A DNA stretch of 64,000 nucleotides from Branchinecta lynchi (taxonomy: Eukaryota > Arthropoda > Branchiopoda > Anostraca > Branchinectidae), in NCBI GenBank assembly GCA_023053575.1, contig JAKZAP010000010.1, forward strand, positions 22,504,628-22,568,627, read 5' to 3'. Position numbers and translations under genes: made by a program. Positions 1 to 11,154 of this stretch are shown here, in pieces. The notes under the pieces are model-generated. The model did not search any database and was not told the origin of the DNA. It worked only from the letters and a program-made list of their open reading frames with translations. Every line of letters begins with the position of its first letter. The stretch's first letter is position 1.

Positions 1-236
1 CCGGTGATCCCCATTTAGGATAGGATAGGACGATGAAACTTCGCAGGGATATTGGTGACTTAAGGACCCGCCATAATGCCTTAGGAAAACTTGTGTTCCT
101 GGATCCGAACATCTTTGGAGAGTTGAGGGAAGGAGACTCCAGATACCACTGGCGATTCGAGTGAAACTTTATGGGTGGTAAGAACTGATGACCCAGACAA
201 TTGTCTATCGTCGTCAATGTGTTGTCTGTCAGTTAT
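1..236 (+). repeat. Family A module fragment at the left edge
   Basis: The sequence has the family A layout: GATGAAACTTCG at 33-44, GGATCCGAACATC at about 101, then GAGTGAAACTTTATGG. It is cut by the window edge. No coding capacity. Confidence 0.6.
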
Positions 237-296
237 CGTTTTGCACTATCAAATCTGCTGAAGCAAAACATGCCTCAGATTTGATAGTGCAAAACG
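237..296. repeat. Perfect 21-bp inverted repeat (hairpin)
   Basis: Arms 237-257 and 276-296 are exact reverse complements (21 of 21) around an 18-base loop. The arm starts CGTTTTGCACTATC. The function is unknown. Confidence 0.8.
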
Positions 297-302
297 GGTA
301 CA

Positions 303-650
303 GATTTCAGATAGATAGATAGATTTCAGATAATTTATTAACACAAAAAAATAACACACTTCCCGGAACAAACTGCATGTCCGCCTAAAGAAACGCCCTG
401 CGGCCTATGGGAGCGAACATACAAATAAGGAGCTCATTCAATAATACTCCTTTTTAAACAAACACAAAAAGAAACATTATTTTTTTGAATACATACATTA
501 CAAATACCAAATCTCAACTACTTTCACTTGAAAATGACTCTTTTAGTTGTTTTTTAAAAGAGTAAAGGGTTGTTGCGTTCCCAATACACAGTGGTATTTC
601 ATTCCATATCGCTACACCCTCATCGTAGCTACCCCTCTTGAAGTATGCCT
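303..650 (-). mobile_element. LINE 3' end fragment
   Basis: On the minus strand about 650 down to 505 encodes RGSYDEGVAIWNEIP, then a Leu-rich FKKQLKESF ending in a stop. This is the usual C-terminus of LINE ORF2-type proteins. A non-coding tail follows, ending in a (TATC)n run at 303-326. It is 5' truncated. Confidence 0.65.
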
Positions 651-860
651 TCTTTGTTGAGACAACAAACTATTTTATGGGTCGTCAGCTGAATTTTGTT
701 AGAGCCATATTTTGGCCCTCCTTGTCATATAGCTCTAATAAAATTCAGCTGTCGTATCCGTTTTGGACCATCAAATACGATTCGCAGTCAGCTTGGGCTG
801 AAAGAATATTTATCATGCCTTTGAACCACATGCGGCAACGGTTGGGAAAGTAGGAGGGGG
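651..860. repeat. Family F copy with internal hairpin
   Basis: CAGCTGAATTTTGTTAGAG near 687 is inverted at about 733-751, a stem around TATTTTGGCCCTCCTTG. The downstream piece (GATTCGCAGTCAGCTTGGGC at 780) recurs at 55570. The open frame across it is not a gene. Confidence 0.55.
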
Positions 861-1655
861 GGGGGGACTTTTCGACATGCACAAAAAAGAAACGATGGAC
901 TAAATGGGAAGCAAGATGGACAGTACTGAGCTTAAGCGGCCTTGATTTGTTATTTGGGGTCTGGATCGGTTCTGGCCACGGTAGGGGAGGGGTTAAAGCA
1001 GGAACCGAAAATTTGCAGATAGGCTATGCTACGATTCCAGTCAAACTTTATAGACGGGAATAGGAGATTAAGTTTAAGTTTCCGAGTCTTATCAGCCACA
1101 GTGGGGGGTGGGAGGGGGGCGGGGGGGTGGAAGGGGAGCTCAGGATGTTGTGGCTCGCATAGGGGTCAAACAAGTGGAGCGATTTGAATGAAACTTGGAA
1201 TGTAGACAGATCACATGCCCTAGATGACATATTTTAGGATTAGAACCGGATCCAAACCTCGGTGGGGTAGGGGGGGGGAGGGGAGAGTTACCGAAGATTC
1301 CCCCAAAACGCTCAGATTTTAGTGAAAGTTGATAGGTGGTAGGAGAAAATGCTTCAGATGATCCATTTAGGAGTCCGAACCAGATTCGGCCGTGATATCG
1401 GTTTGTTGGAGGGGGGTACCGGAAATCGTATGGCACGTCTAGGGACCAAACAATTGGACAATTGAAACTTGGGAGGTAGCAAAGTTGTTTGCCGTAGATG
1501 ATCCGAGGCGATGCCGGACATGCTCAGACTTTAGTGAAATTAGATTCCCTATGTCTAGGTCCGAACCGCATTTTTGGATGGCGGGGTATTTTGTGACGTT
1601 ATCACCTACTGTCCTACTCGTATCAAGTGCCATATGAGCTCGTAGCTCTTGTTCT
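861..1655 (+). repeat. Family A array
   Basis: Several modules, each with a G-run (866-876, 1104-1127, 1270-1279, 1410-1416) and a degenerate GAAACTTGG box about 60-70 bp away. It ends at AGTGCCATATGAGC near 1629. The modules are degenerate relative to 2.4-3.7 kb. Confidence 0.65.
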
Positions 1656-1900
1656 GGAAAGAATCCCGCTCAAAGACCTGGAAAACCCGGAAAACTATAA
1701 ATTCCTCGAAGTAGAAAGACTGACGCCGTATCGTTCATTTAATAGATACATTAAGCTTTTTAAATCCGTCACTCCAGTGGGCCTTCCTTTCTGTCACAAG
1801 CTTAAAATATCTTTTCTTTCACACGTTGACTTCGAGCTTGTTCCACCGTTCTAACAGTAGTAACTATTAGTTACCATTTTCGTTCCAACCTCGTAACAAG
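1656..1900 (+). other. Unassigned stretch with an E-family scrap
   Basis: A 75-codon open frame (1627-1854) starts inside the A terminus and matches nothing I recognise. From about 1842 to 1897 the sequence is an E-family end fragment (GTAGTAACTATTAGTTACC). No gene is supported. Confidence 0.4.
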
Positions 1901-2400
1901 AGCTACGAGCTCATATGTCACTTTTACCAGTAGGTGGAGTGAGAAGCGAGAAAGTAAATCTGAGCATTTTCCCAGGAGCCCCGGATCCGAAGTCCGGACT
2001 CGGATCCGGTCCAGACCCTAAGCTTTGTCATCTAAGGCATACAATCTCGCTACTTTCCAAGTTTCATTCAAATCACTCGAAATCACTTCACTCGTTTAAC
2101 CCCTATGCGAGCCACAGCATTTCCGGGACTCCCCATCCCACTCCCTCCTAATACGACTCGGACACATAAACTTCGCATCTCAAACACATCCTCTTCCCAA
2201 CGATCAAGTTTAACTCGAATCGGAGCATATTTGCAAATTTCAAATTTCCGGTTCCCACTTCATCCTCCTCCTACCTTGGTCGAATCCGGTTCGGACACCA
2301 AATGACAAATCTAGGCCGCATAGACTTGGTACTCTTCAAGTTGTATTCCATTCCGCCCATCCTTTTTTATGGCACTTGCCCTTCGGCCAAGTGCCATATA
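1896..2400 (-). repeat. Family A array, opposite orientation
   Basis: The end AACAAGAGCTACGAGCTCAT at 1899 mirrors the one at 1632-1656, so the two A arrays meet as an inverted pair. Modules carry TTCCAAGTTTCATTC (2057) and C-rich tracts. It ends at 2371-2399 in a small hairpin TGGCACTTGCCCTTCGGCCA. Confidence 0.55.
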
Positions 2401-4680
2401 GCAATTGTAATTTCTGTCGGTCAGTCGGTCCCGGTTTTGCTAGTTCGGGCACTTCTAGTTAAGCTAGGACGATGGAACTTGCAGGCTTATCAGGGACTGG
2501 ACCAGATTAAATTAGAAAAATTCGCTTCTCTGATCCGACCATCTGGAGGGGAGTGGAGGGAGGGTGAATCCGGAAAAATTATATATTTTTAGCTTACGAA
2601 CGGGTGATCGGATCTTAATGAAACTTGATATCTGGAAGGACCTCGTGTCTCAGACGCTCCATTTTGAATCCAGACTGGATCCGGTGACATCGGGGGGAGT
2701 TGGAGGGGGGAACCGCAAATCTTGGAAAACACTTAGGAAAGAACAACCACAAGTCCTAGATACGTGACTGAGATAACCGGAACGGATCCGCTCACTTTGG
2801 GGGAGTTTGGGGGGGGGGGGGAGGGTCCGAATTTCTAGTGATCCCGCGAGTTCGGTGCTTCCTGATGTGCTGGGACGATGAAAACTGGCAGGCATGTCAA
2901 GGACCCGACCAGATTAAATAGGAAATAGTCAGTTCCCCGATCCGACCATATTGCGAACGAGTGATCGGATCTTGAAGAAAATTGATATTTAGGATGACCT
3001 TGTGTCTCAGACGTCCCACTTTAAATCCGGACCGGATCCGATGACACTGGGGGGAGTGGGAGGAGGGAACCGGAATTCTTGAGAAACGCTTAGAATGGGG
3101 GGATCGGGACGAAACTTGGTGGGAAGAATAAGCATAAGTCCTAGATACGTCACTGACATAACCGGATCGGATCCGGGCCCTGTACGGAGTTGGGGGGGGG
3201 GAGGTCCGGATTTCTAGCGATACCGCGAGTTCGGCATACTTCTTTATGTGCTAGGGCGATGAAACTTGGCAGGTATGTCAAGGATCCGAACTGATTGACT
3301 TGAGAACAGCCGTTTCCTCGATCCGACCATCGTTGGGGGAGTGGATGGATGGGGAGTCCGGAACCTAGTTGCGTGCATAACTTTTGAACGGTGATCGGGT
3401 TTGAATGAAACTTGTCTAGGGGAAAGAACTATCGCCTCGGATGTTCAGTGTCAAGTCCGGGTCGGGTCCGATACCTGTGGGGGATTGGGGGGGGGGGACC
3501 GGAAAACTCAAGAAACGCTTAAAGCAGAGGGATTGGGACGGAACTTAATGGAGAGAACAAGCAGTAGACCTAGATAGGAAATTGACGGAGCCAGATGGTT
3601 TTGGGGCTCCGTGGGGGGAGCAGGAGGGGGTTTCCTGGAATTCCGGTAGTCGCGAGTTAGAATAGTTCCGGATTTACTAAGACAACGAAACTTTGTAGAC
3701 ATATTAGCGACCCGACTTAATTGACTTAAAAACTTGACACAACATATCCCCGGAAACTTCCGTTCCTAGATCCGAGTATTTTTTGGGGAGCAAGGGAAGA
3801 GAAATATGGAAATAGACTTCCGTAAATTGTCTGATCTGAGTGAAACTTAATGGGTGATAAGAATCGATGGCGTCGACATGTAAAACATGCGTTCGAACTA
3901 TATGCGACCACGGTTGGGGGAATTGGGGGGGGGGGGCTTTTGACATGCACAAAATCCAAACGGATGGGCCGAATGAGATGCAAGTTCGACATTGTCGAGT
4001 TTATGCGTCCTAGATTTGTTATTTGGCGTCCGGGCCGGAGGGGGGGGGGGGGGGGGTACTGGAAACTTGCAGATATGCTATGCTCCAATTTCAGTAAAAC
4101 TTGATTGACAGGAAGAGGGAATTAAGAGATACGACGTTTATGTTTTCAAGTCCTGTTCGGCCACAGTGGGGGGAGTTGGAGGGAGATTGCCGGAAACTTT
4201 GAGGCTCGCATAGGGGTCAAACGAGTGCATCAGTTTAAATAAAACATGGAGCGTAGAGAGAGCATATAACCTAGATGACACATTTTGGGCCAGAACCGGA
4301 TCCGACAACGTTGGTGGGGGGGGGGGGGGTAACGGAATTTTCCAAAAATGCTCAGATTCGAGTGAAACTTGATAGATGGTATTAAAGAAGATGCTTTAGA
4401 TGATCCATTTTTTAGTCCGAACCAGATTCGGCCACGGTAGGGGGAGATGGAGAGAGTACCGGAAATCGTGTAGCACGTCTAGGGATCAAACGAGCCAGTC
4501 ATGTATTTGCTACAGATAATCGAGACGATGCCGGAACTGCTCAGAAGTGAGTGAAACTAAATATCGCATTTCTATTTCCGAACCGCATTTTTGGATGGCG
4601 GGTGTTTTTTTGTGACGTTCTCATCTACTTTCTTGTACTGCCTACTCGTAACAAGTGCCATATAAGCTTGTAGCTCTTAT
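2371..4680 (+). repeat. Family A array, best-preserved long array
   Basis: It opens with TGGCACTTG, AGTGCCATATAGC and a GTCGGTCAGTCGG box, then repeated modules. Each has GGACGATG(G/A)AACTT, GACC(A/C)G...TTA, CCGATCCGACCAT, then a G-run of 7-16 bases, then GTGATCGGATCTTAATGAAA. Three module types alternate, giving a super-period of several hundred bp. It ends at AACAAGTGCCATATAAGC near 4650. No ORF of interest; the longer frames come from repetition. Confidence 0.7.
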
Positions 4681-5893
4681 TTTTGTATGCATGTCAGAAA
4701 GTTTCAGGCCCCCCCCCCCCCCCGAACATGGCCGCGTGGGTTCGTACACATGCTTTGCATATCTAGGTCACCAGTTCTTATCACTCATAAAGTTTCACTT
4801 GAATCGGACCATTTTTTCGCAACCTACCGAAGTCAGTAATTTCCGGATTCCCCCTCCCTCAACTCCCAGGAAAATGGTCGGATCCAGAAAAGGAAGTCTT
4901 CCTGGGGCATTTTATCAGTTCCTTAAGTCTATTTGGTAGGGTCACTAATATGCCTGCCAAGTTTTATCGTCCTTAGCACATCTGGAAGTATCCTATCTCG
5001 CGCGATCGCCAGAATTCCGGGAAACCCTCTCCAACTCCTCCCAAAGAGCCCCGACATGATCTGGTTCTGTCAAGAACGTATCTAATGCTTATGCTTGTTC
5101 TTCCCACCAAATTCCATCCCGATCCCTCGACACTAAGCGTTTCACAAAAATTCCGGTGCCCCTTCCAAGCCCCCCCCCCCTCCCCCAGTATTGGATCCGG
5201 TCCGGACTTGACATGGAACATCTGAGACAATACCTCTTTCCACTTGCCAAGTTTCATTCAAATCCGATCTTCCAAGATTATAAATGCCACTGGATTCCGG
5301 ATTCCCCATCCCTCCAGTCCCCCCGCAATGTTCCGATCGTGCAAACGACTATTCTCAAGTCGATCTCCCTCACATTCCTGCCATGTTTCAGCATCCTATT
5401 ACATCAGGAAGTATCGAACTCGCTGGATCACCAGACCCCCCCCCCCTGACTCCCCGCACAGTGCCCACATCCGGTATGGTTATATCAATGATGTATCTAG
5501 GACTTGTGTTTGTTCTTCCCACCAAGTGTCATCCCGATCCCTCCACTCTAAGCTTTTTCCAAGATTTCCGGCTCCCCCCTCCAACTCCCCCAAAGTCACC
5601 GGATCCGCTTCGAATTTGAAGTGGGTCGTCTGAGACACGAGGTCTTTCCAAATATCAAGTTTAATTGAGATCGCTATATCACCCGGATTCCCCCTCCCTC
5701 CACTCCCCCCCCCTCCACAATACTTGGACCGGGGAAGTGACTAGTTCCAACTTAATCTTTTGGGGTCCATGATATGCCTGCCAAGTTTCATCGTCCTAGC
5801 TTATGCGGAAGTGCCCAAACTAGCAAAAACTCGGTAGGTCCGACCGACAGACGGACATAAATTGCGATCGCTATATGGCACCAAGGGCAAGTG
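4681..5893 (-). repeat. Family A array, reverse orientation
   Basis: The same modules appear as reverse complement (CCAAGTTTCATCG near 5780, C-runs at 4709, 5169, 5436 and 5706). It ends at CTATATGGCACCAAGGGC near 5870. Together with the previous array it forms a head-to-head pair centred near 4660. Confidence 0.7.
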
Positions 5894-5896
5894 CTA

Positions 5897-6141
5897 TACA
5901 AATTTACTACGCTGACCGTTCCAACCTTCTGGAAATAATAACTAATAGTAACTATTTGCTTACCACACTAGGGAGCGTAGTAAGCATGGTAACTACGCAT
6001 CTCTGTAACGTGATTGGTCGGATTCGCCCTTGGCATGATATTCGGCTGGAAAATAGAAAAATCGTTCCAGCCTTGACGGCAAAAATCCAGAATTTGTGAC
6101 GTCATGCGTAGTAACTACGGTAAGTAGGGTGGAACACGCTC
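5897..6141 (-). mobile_element. E-family MITE, truncated copy
   Basis: The right terminus GGGTGGAACACGCTC ends at 6141; the other end is missing, cut at the A array border. Internal motifs (TAGTAACTACGC, CGTGATTGGTCGGATTCGCC) match the full copies at 13137 and 46022. Confidence 0.75.
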
Positions 6142-6354
6142 TTCGGAGCGCCTGATATAGCCTGATATCCTTTGAAACTCTCATACTCTTGAGCCTCGCT
6201 CAGTTTCAGTCATTAGTATTGATAGACTTTTTGGGTCGGAAATGATGAAAGTGAAGGAAATCCGACAGCGAAAATTGGGTCGCCTGTCCGCATCATTAAC
6301 TGCTTGCGCAAAGCTTGGCAAAGTCAGGGCAATATGGAAGTACCTTGAAACAAG
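6142..6354. other. Unique spacer
   Basis: I see no coding or repeat signal in this stretch. Confidence 0.4.
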
Positions 6355-6830
6355 ATCACCGGAATTCCGGATCCCCCCTCCAACTCCCCCCTAAGTGCCC
6401 GAATCCGGCCGGTTCTGTCACTGATGTATCTAGGGCTTGTGCTTGATCTCCCCACAAAGTTTCAACCCAATCACTCCACTCTAAGCTTGTCACTGTTACC
6501 CCTCTCCGAATCCCCCCCCCCCACATTCATCAGGTCCGGTTCAAACTTGAAGTGGGACACTTAGACACGAGGTCTTTCCCACTGTAAAGTTTCATTAAGA
6601 TCTGATCACCCGTTCGAAAGTTATACAAGTCTCAAGATTCCGGATTCCCTATCCCTCCACTCCCCCCATGGTGGTCTATCTGTTTCCAAGTTAGGTTGGT
6701 GGGGTCCCTGATACGCCTGCCAAGTTTTATCGTCCTAGCACATCTGAAAGTACCCTAACTCGAGAACAGTGGACCGACAGACAGACCCGCAGACCGACCG
6801 AAAGGTGATCGGTATATGGCACTTATAGAA
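6355..6830 (-). repeat. Family A array, short copy
   Basis: Three reverse modules with C-rich tracts at 6373, 6508 and 6655, a GACAGACAGACC box at 6776, and the terminus GGTATATGGCACTTATAG at 6810. Confidence 0.65.
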
Positions 6831-7060
6831 TGCAAAAACAAGTATAGAAGGAGAGTACTGAAGAAAAGTAAAAAATCGTGACAGATAAAGACAAATCGAA
6901 ATATTCGTACATCGTCTAACCAATTGTATGCAATTTTTCGGTATAAAGTTCGTTTGAAGATAAAAAATCAAGTAAAGTAAATAAGGTAAGGAGCTGACGA
7001 CCTTCACCTTGAGTCTCTTATCTGTGATGATCCGAAATTACTATCATTTTATTCTGTCAG
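6831..7060 (+). promoter_or_regulatory. Gene-proximal 5' flank or 5' UTR intron
   Basis: Unique AT-rich sequence just upstream of exon 1. A splice acceptor-like end (TATCATTTTATTCTGTCAG) sits at 7042-7060. No convincing core promoter element is visible, so the transcription start may lie further left or before the window. Confidence 0.3.
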
Positions 7061-7074
7061 TCTTATAAAAGAAA

Positions 7075-7230
7075 ATGTTTCTGGAGATACTTCTTGGTTT
7101 AATCGCAATTTTTGCGGTTAGTGTTCTTGTCTTGCCAGCCCCGAAGCCGATACTGCATGTGTATAGACGTCCCGGACGGCTTTATATCGTCAAAGTTGTG
7201 GTGTTCTATCTCATGGTCACACTAAGACGG
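7075..7230 (+). CDS. Exon 1: N-terminal membrane segment of the PEP-synthase-like protein
   Basis: This exon encodes residues 1-52 and ends in phase 0 at a strong donor (CGG then GTAAGT). Residues 2-20 are a hydrophobic run (FLEILLGLIAIFAVSVLVL), followed by a Pro/Lys patch and a second hydrophobic stretch at about 40-50 (VVVFYLMV). This suggests a membrane anchor or signal-anchor followed by a short re-entrant or second helix. The start was chosen because it is the first ATG of the open frame and has adenines before it (GAAAATG). A good acceptor (TTTTATTCTGTCAG) ends at 7060, so this exon may begin at 7061 with a separate 5' UTR exon upstream. TATAAAAG at 7064-7071 is too close to the ATG to be a convincing TATA box. 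Confidence 0.75.
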
Positions 7231-7324
7231 GTAAGTGCTTCAAAGTCTTGCGGAAACCATCGGTTTTCTTTTTACTTTGTTTCTCGTTTACTCATATTCT
7301 TAGGCTTTTGGAGTATGCGCCTGA

Positions 7325-7490
7325 AAATGTCGGTAAAGGACCTTCCTTACCTATAAAACTAACGCATCCTACTTCCATAATCGCTCCATATATTTCTAAA
7401 ACCGGAGACCCCAATTTCGTACGGTACATTCTAACCCCTCTAACAAAACCATGCTGATTTTCTCACTAGCCGTGTTTTGCTACCTTCGAT
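7325..7490 (+). repeat. Repeat S copy 1
   Basis: CTCCATATATTTCTAAA and GGAGACCCCAATTTCGTAC recur at 12602-12640 (S copy 2). There the T repeat follows directly; here a C element (C1) lies between S and T. Confidence 0.6.
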
Positions 7491-7567
7491 GTGTGAATCA
7501 CGCTGTCGATAGTTGTCTTTGAGAAGTTTTTCCATCAGAAAAACTGGTTATGTAAATTGTTACCCTG

Positions 7568-8953
7568 TTTTTGGGATCCCAAAACGTAAGTGGAGGGATA
7601 CCTATGACATCGCAAAAGTTCCGTCCGTCCGTCCGTCCGTCCGTCTGTCTGTAAGCACGATAACTCTCGAAGGGAATGAGATATTTTGATGAAACTTGGT
7701 GTGAGGGTTCGTTGGGTCGTTGGACCAGTCAAGTTCGTAGATGGGCTCTGTAGCTCTACATTTAGGGGTGGGGGAGGGGATTCAAATTAAGGGACAAACA
7801 AAATGTTTTGAAACAGCTAATGTGATAGTCGATTATGGGGTAAGAAGACATGCTGAACACGATGGTGAAAACCATTTTGTCATCGGACAGTTGGACCGGA
7901 AAGTTTGTTGAAAGTAAAAGTTTTATTTGAAGTTGATTAGATGTTCGATTTAGGGGTAGGAAGACATGCTGAAGACGATGGTGACAATTATTTTCTCGAC
8001 GGACAAGTATTTCGCCCGGAATCCGGCCCAAACCGGAAAGTTTGTTGAAAGTAAAAGTTTTATTTGAAATTGATTAGATGTTCGATTTAGGGGTAGGAAG
8101 AATGGTGAAAACTATTTTCTCGACGGACAAGTATTTCGCCCGGAATCCGGCCCAAACCGGAAAGTTTGTTGAAAGTAAAAGTTTTATTTTGAAGTTGATT
8201 AAATGTTCGATTTAGAGGTAGGAAGACATGCTGAAGACGACGGTGAAAACTATTTTCTCGACGGACAAGTATTTCGACCGGAATCCGGCCCAAACCGGAA
8301 AGTTTGTCAAAATTAAAAATTTTATTTGGAGTTGATTAGATGTTCGATATAGGGCAAGAAGACATGCTGAACACTTATGTGAAAACAAGTTTCTACCCGG
8401 ACATGTAGTTCGTCCGGAATCCGGCCAAAACCGGAAAACTGTTGGAAGTCAAAGTTTTATTTCTAGTTGATTAGATAAGCGATTTAGGGGTAAGAAGAGA
8501 TGCTGAGTCCCAGTATGACAATCATATTTTACCCGGACATATAGTTCGACCAGAATCCGGCTGGAATAGGAAAATTTTTTATAAGCTAAATTTCTATTTG
8601 AAGTTGATTAGATGTTCATTACTGGGGAAAGAAGATACCCTGATTTCGTGTTTGAGCTTTCTTTTTTCGCCGGATAAGTAGTTCTGGAGTTCGGCCGGAA
8701 CCGGGAAATTGGCAGAAGTGGCAGGAAGTTTTTGTCAAAACAGATATGACTTATAGGGGTAAACACACATGCTGAATCCAAATCTGAACTTGGTTTTCTC
8801 AGGTGATTAGCTATTTGGCCTTAATCTGTTTCTGAATTTTAATTGTAAAAATGTTCAAGGAGTCTGGCGAAGACTGGATCTGGCTGAGACAAGACCCAGT
8901 TGTCTGGATCAGATATTAAATTTGTGGGATCCCATCGAAACCTTTGGTCTTGT
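7568..8953 (-). mobile_element. Family C composite repeat, copy C1
   Basis: It begins with the 16-bp palindrome TTTTGGGATCCCAAAA (7569-7584), then CGTAAGTGGAGGGATACC, GACATCGCAAAAG, a (GTCC)n/(GTCT)n run, CGATAACTCTCGAA and GATGAAACTTGGTGTGAGG. A minisatellite follows (7860-8720) with units of about 125-140 bp containing CCGGAATCCGGCC, AAACCGGAAA and GATTAGATGTTCGATTTAGG. It closes with GAATTTTAATTGTAAAAATG, a second GGGATCCCA and CCTTTGGTCTTGTT. Non-coding. Confidence 0.8.
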
Positions 8954-8970
8954 TGCTAAAGCCAGCGGGT

Positions 8971-9090
8971 TTCGAGAAAGGCTTAAAACAGCCAAAACCG
9001 TGGGTTATTTTTTTTAAAGCACAGCCTAGTTTTGGAGTATTAAAATATTTTGAAATATTTGTAAAGAGTGCGAGGGGTCCTTTAAGAAAC
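8971..9090 (+). repeat. Repeat T copy 1
   Basis: GGCTTAAAACAGCCAAAACC followed by GTGGGTTATTT recurs at 12718-12747 and inverted at about 28150-28180. This copy continues uninterrupted through GGGGTCCTTTAAGAAACC and so provides the empty site for the D insertion at 12836. Confidence 0.65.
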
Positions 9091-9326
9091 CCTCGTAGAG
9101 GCACTACGTTTCTGACGAAATCACTGCTTGATTGTAAGAATAGCTTTACTACGGAGGATTTACGCTTGGTAGCAATGGTGGAACACACCAGTATAGACCA
9201 GATGAGCGTGCGAACTTAAAAAATAGTTGAAGGCCGTCAGTAGAGATTTGTTCTAGCGCAATTTCGGCCCCTCTTGCTTGGGTCCGTTTTCTTCTAACAA
9301 CAGTCTGACAAGGACTCCAGCTTTCA

Positions 9327-9482
9327 TCCTCGAAACGCCATCAAATATGGTTTTGAATCAGCTTAGCTAAAGGAGTAACCAACAACGTTATCAACTTGAC
9401 TATCACTAGTCTGACTATCCAGCTGACTTATCCTCGAAACGCCATCAAAATGGTTTGGAATCAGCTTAGCTGAAGGAGTAGG
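9327..9482 (+). repeat. Two-copy tandem repeat
   Basis: TCCTCGAAACGCCATCAAA followed by ATGGTTTTGAATCAGCTTAG occurs at 9327 and 9430, period about 103 bp. Confidence 0.65.
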
Positions 9483-9693
9483 CTACAACTATAACAACTA
9501 GTTATAGTTCTTTTTAATTGTTGAGTTATGTGATGAGGATGAACATGACGAAAAAGTTCTATGTTCGGCTTCGTCCGTGAGGGAATCTTTGAAAATAAAT
9601 TGAACTGAACTGAACTAACGACGGGGTCAACGTGAATCTCAATTGTAAATAGGCACATGGATTTTGAAGTACTCCAACTTTTGCTTTTTTCAG

Positions 9694-9822
9694 CTTCAGA
9701 ATGCCAGACAGAAGAAGAAAGACGCTAAAGCAGTTGTAGCCCAAACCGCAGGCTATGGAGCGAAGCTTTACGATGACATGAGTGAGCTAGAAAAGGTTCA
9801 GAAGCTTGCTGACAACCCAAAG
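9694..9822 (+). CDS. Exon 2 of the PEP-synthase-like protein
   Basis: The exon follows a polypyrimidine tract and CAG at 9691-9693 and ends before GTATGA. It holds exactly 43 codons, phase 0 on both sides, residues 53-95. The product is strongly charged (QKKKDAKA, then YDDMSELEKVQKLADNPK), so it lies in the soluble part just after the membrane segment and is predicted helical. No domain is recognisable in this exon alone; it is supported by phase agreement with exons 1 and 3 and by an open frame free of repeat sequence. A TTAA-flanked repeat (D1) begins only 44 bp downstream. Confidence 0.8.
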
Positions 9823-9866
9823 GTATGAGTGGTAGTTCTAGCTTGATTCGATGGCACAACTTTTAA

Positions 9867-10308
9867 AGGACACCTGAATGAAGAGTACCAAGTATCATCC
9901 CTATCTGTATGACTTCCGTTAATATTGCCTGCAGAAAACCCAGTCCAAATACGAAATAGTGTTTCCAAGCTATGATTTTTGCTCCATTTTGCATCTGTCC
10001 TTATTTCATTACCAAACAATTCTAGAAATGAACAAATGTCCCCAATCAGCTCTTCTTCTGGAATCTTTTTTAACCAGTTAAGCCCAGACGTATACATAGA
10101 AGAAATTCCACTACGATCCGGCCAGCGTTGTACAAGATTTTAATGAACTGCGCTTTTTGTCTTGGAGTCTGCATGTGCAAACCTCTAGAAACGAACATCC
10201 CTATTTTGAAAACGTCACGCTCAGGAGAAGAATGCTCTCCGTGGCCATGTCTGTAAATGCATTCTCCATGGTGTATTCAAGTATGGTTTCATTGTTAAGG
10301 TGTACCTC
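9867..10308 (+). mobile_element. D-family TTAA element, copy D1
   Basis: TTAA at 9863-9866 is followed by AGGACACCTGAATGAAG; the right end is a degraded inverse (GTTAAGGTGTACC). It is about 440 bp and non-coding. TTAA targets are typical of piggyBac-type transposases; the terminal repeat is not the canonical piggyBac one. Confidence 0.65.
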
Positions 10309-11154
10309 CCCGCATTCTCGCGAGTTCCCACCATGCTCTGATTATCACCACCATCATCAAAAAGGGACTCCCTTTCAGATTCGATGGGGAATCGATTTTG
10401 GAAGTTGTTGGTGTTCTTGTTTTTTGAAAAACAGGTGCTAGAGACGGTTAATGAGAATTTCCGGTCAATATTGAGTTTTAGTTCTGATTTATGAATAAGA
10501 CATCTTTTTCATTTTTGTTATGATCTTTTTATGCAAATAGTAAAAATGTGTAACTACGTAAAAACATTCGAAATAAACAAAACCGAAAATAAACTGGACT
10601 CAAACTCATTCCGTCTCCCGAATGTTTTATTTTTCGAACAGAACTTATCTTGGAAGGATTCCCCGTGCTCTCGTAGTTTTCCGTCCGCGGAATCCGCGTG
10701 GAGCGACTCCCTCTATTTTTCCTGTTCCTCTCGATTCCCCGCGGGGTCCTCGGGGAACGGCGAGAATACGCGTCTAGTGATGCCGGAGTATAAGTGTCTA
10801 GTGTCGCCCGTACATCCATGAAGAAGAAGGTGAATCAGAGCTGCAAGTAAACTCTCTTGAGACCGCCACCTGCGAATCAGGCGTATTAAATTATGCCGAC
10901 CTCTCCGGTCATGGTCGGAGCTTCACATTTCGGATGCCGACGACCCCCTCTCTACCCTTCATCTCTACGTAACCCTCTGACATAAATTTTATTGATTGAT
11001 TATTTACCCGCAATAGGGGTCAACACTAAGTAGGCTACACACAAAATATTATAAATATTATTAAAAATAATTGAAAACTTTTTTGACGAGTGAACACGGA
11101 TAAGGAGAGAGGGTTACCTTGGGTATGAATCGGTTCTGGATTGCCACTAGGTTT
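10309..11154. other. Unique intron sequence with a GC-rich patch
   Basis: 10650-10820 is GC-rich (TTCCCCGTGCTCTCG, CCCGCGGGGTCCTCGGGG) and has open frames on both strands. I recognise no protein and see no exon in phase. The rest is unremarkable. Confidence 0.35.

Noticed and set aside
1627..1854. 75-codon frame possibly an exon
   Set aside because: It starts in an A terminus and ends in an E scrap, has no splice borders in phase with the host gene and no recognisable similarity.
5000..5640. Pro-rich frames of 94-129 codons
   Set aside because: They come from the C-runs of reverse family A modules and lack any conserved domain.
7064..7071. TATAAAAG as a TATA box for the host gene
   Set aside because: It lies only 4-11 bases before the ATG and just after a good splice acceptor; it is more likely part of the 5' UTR.
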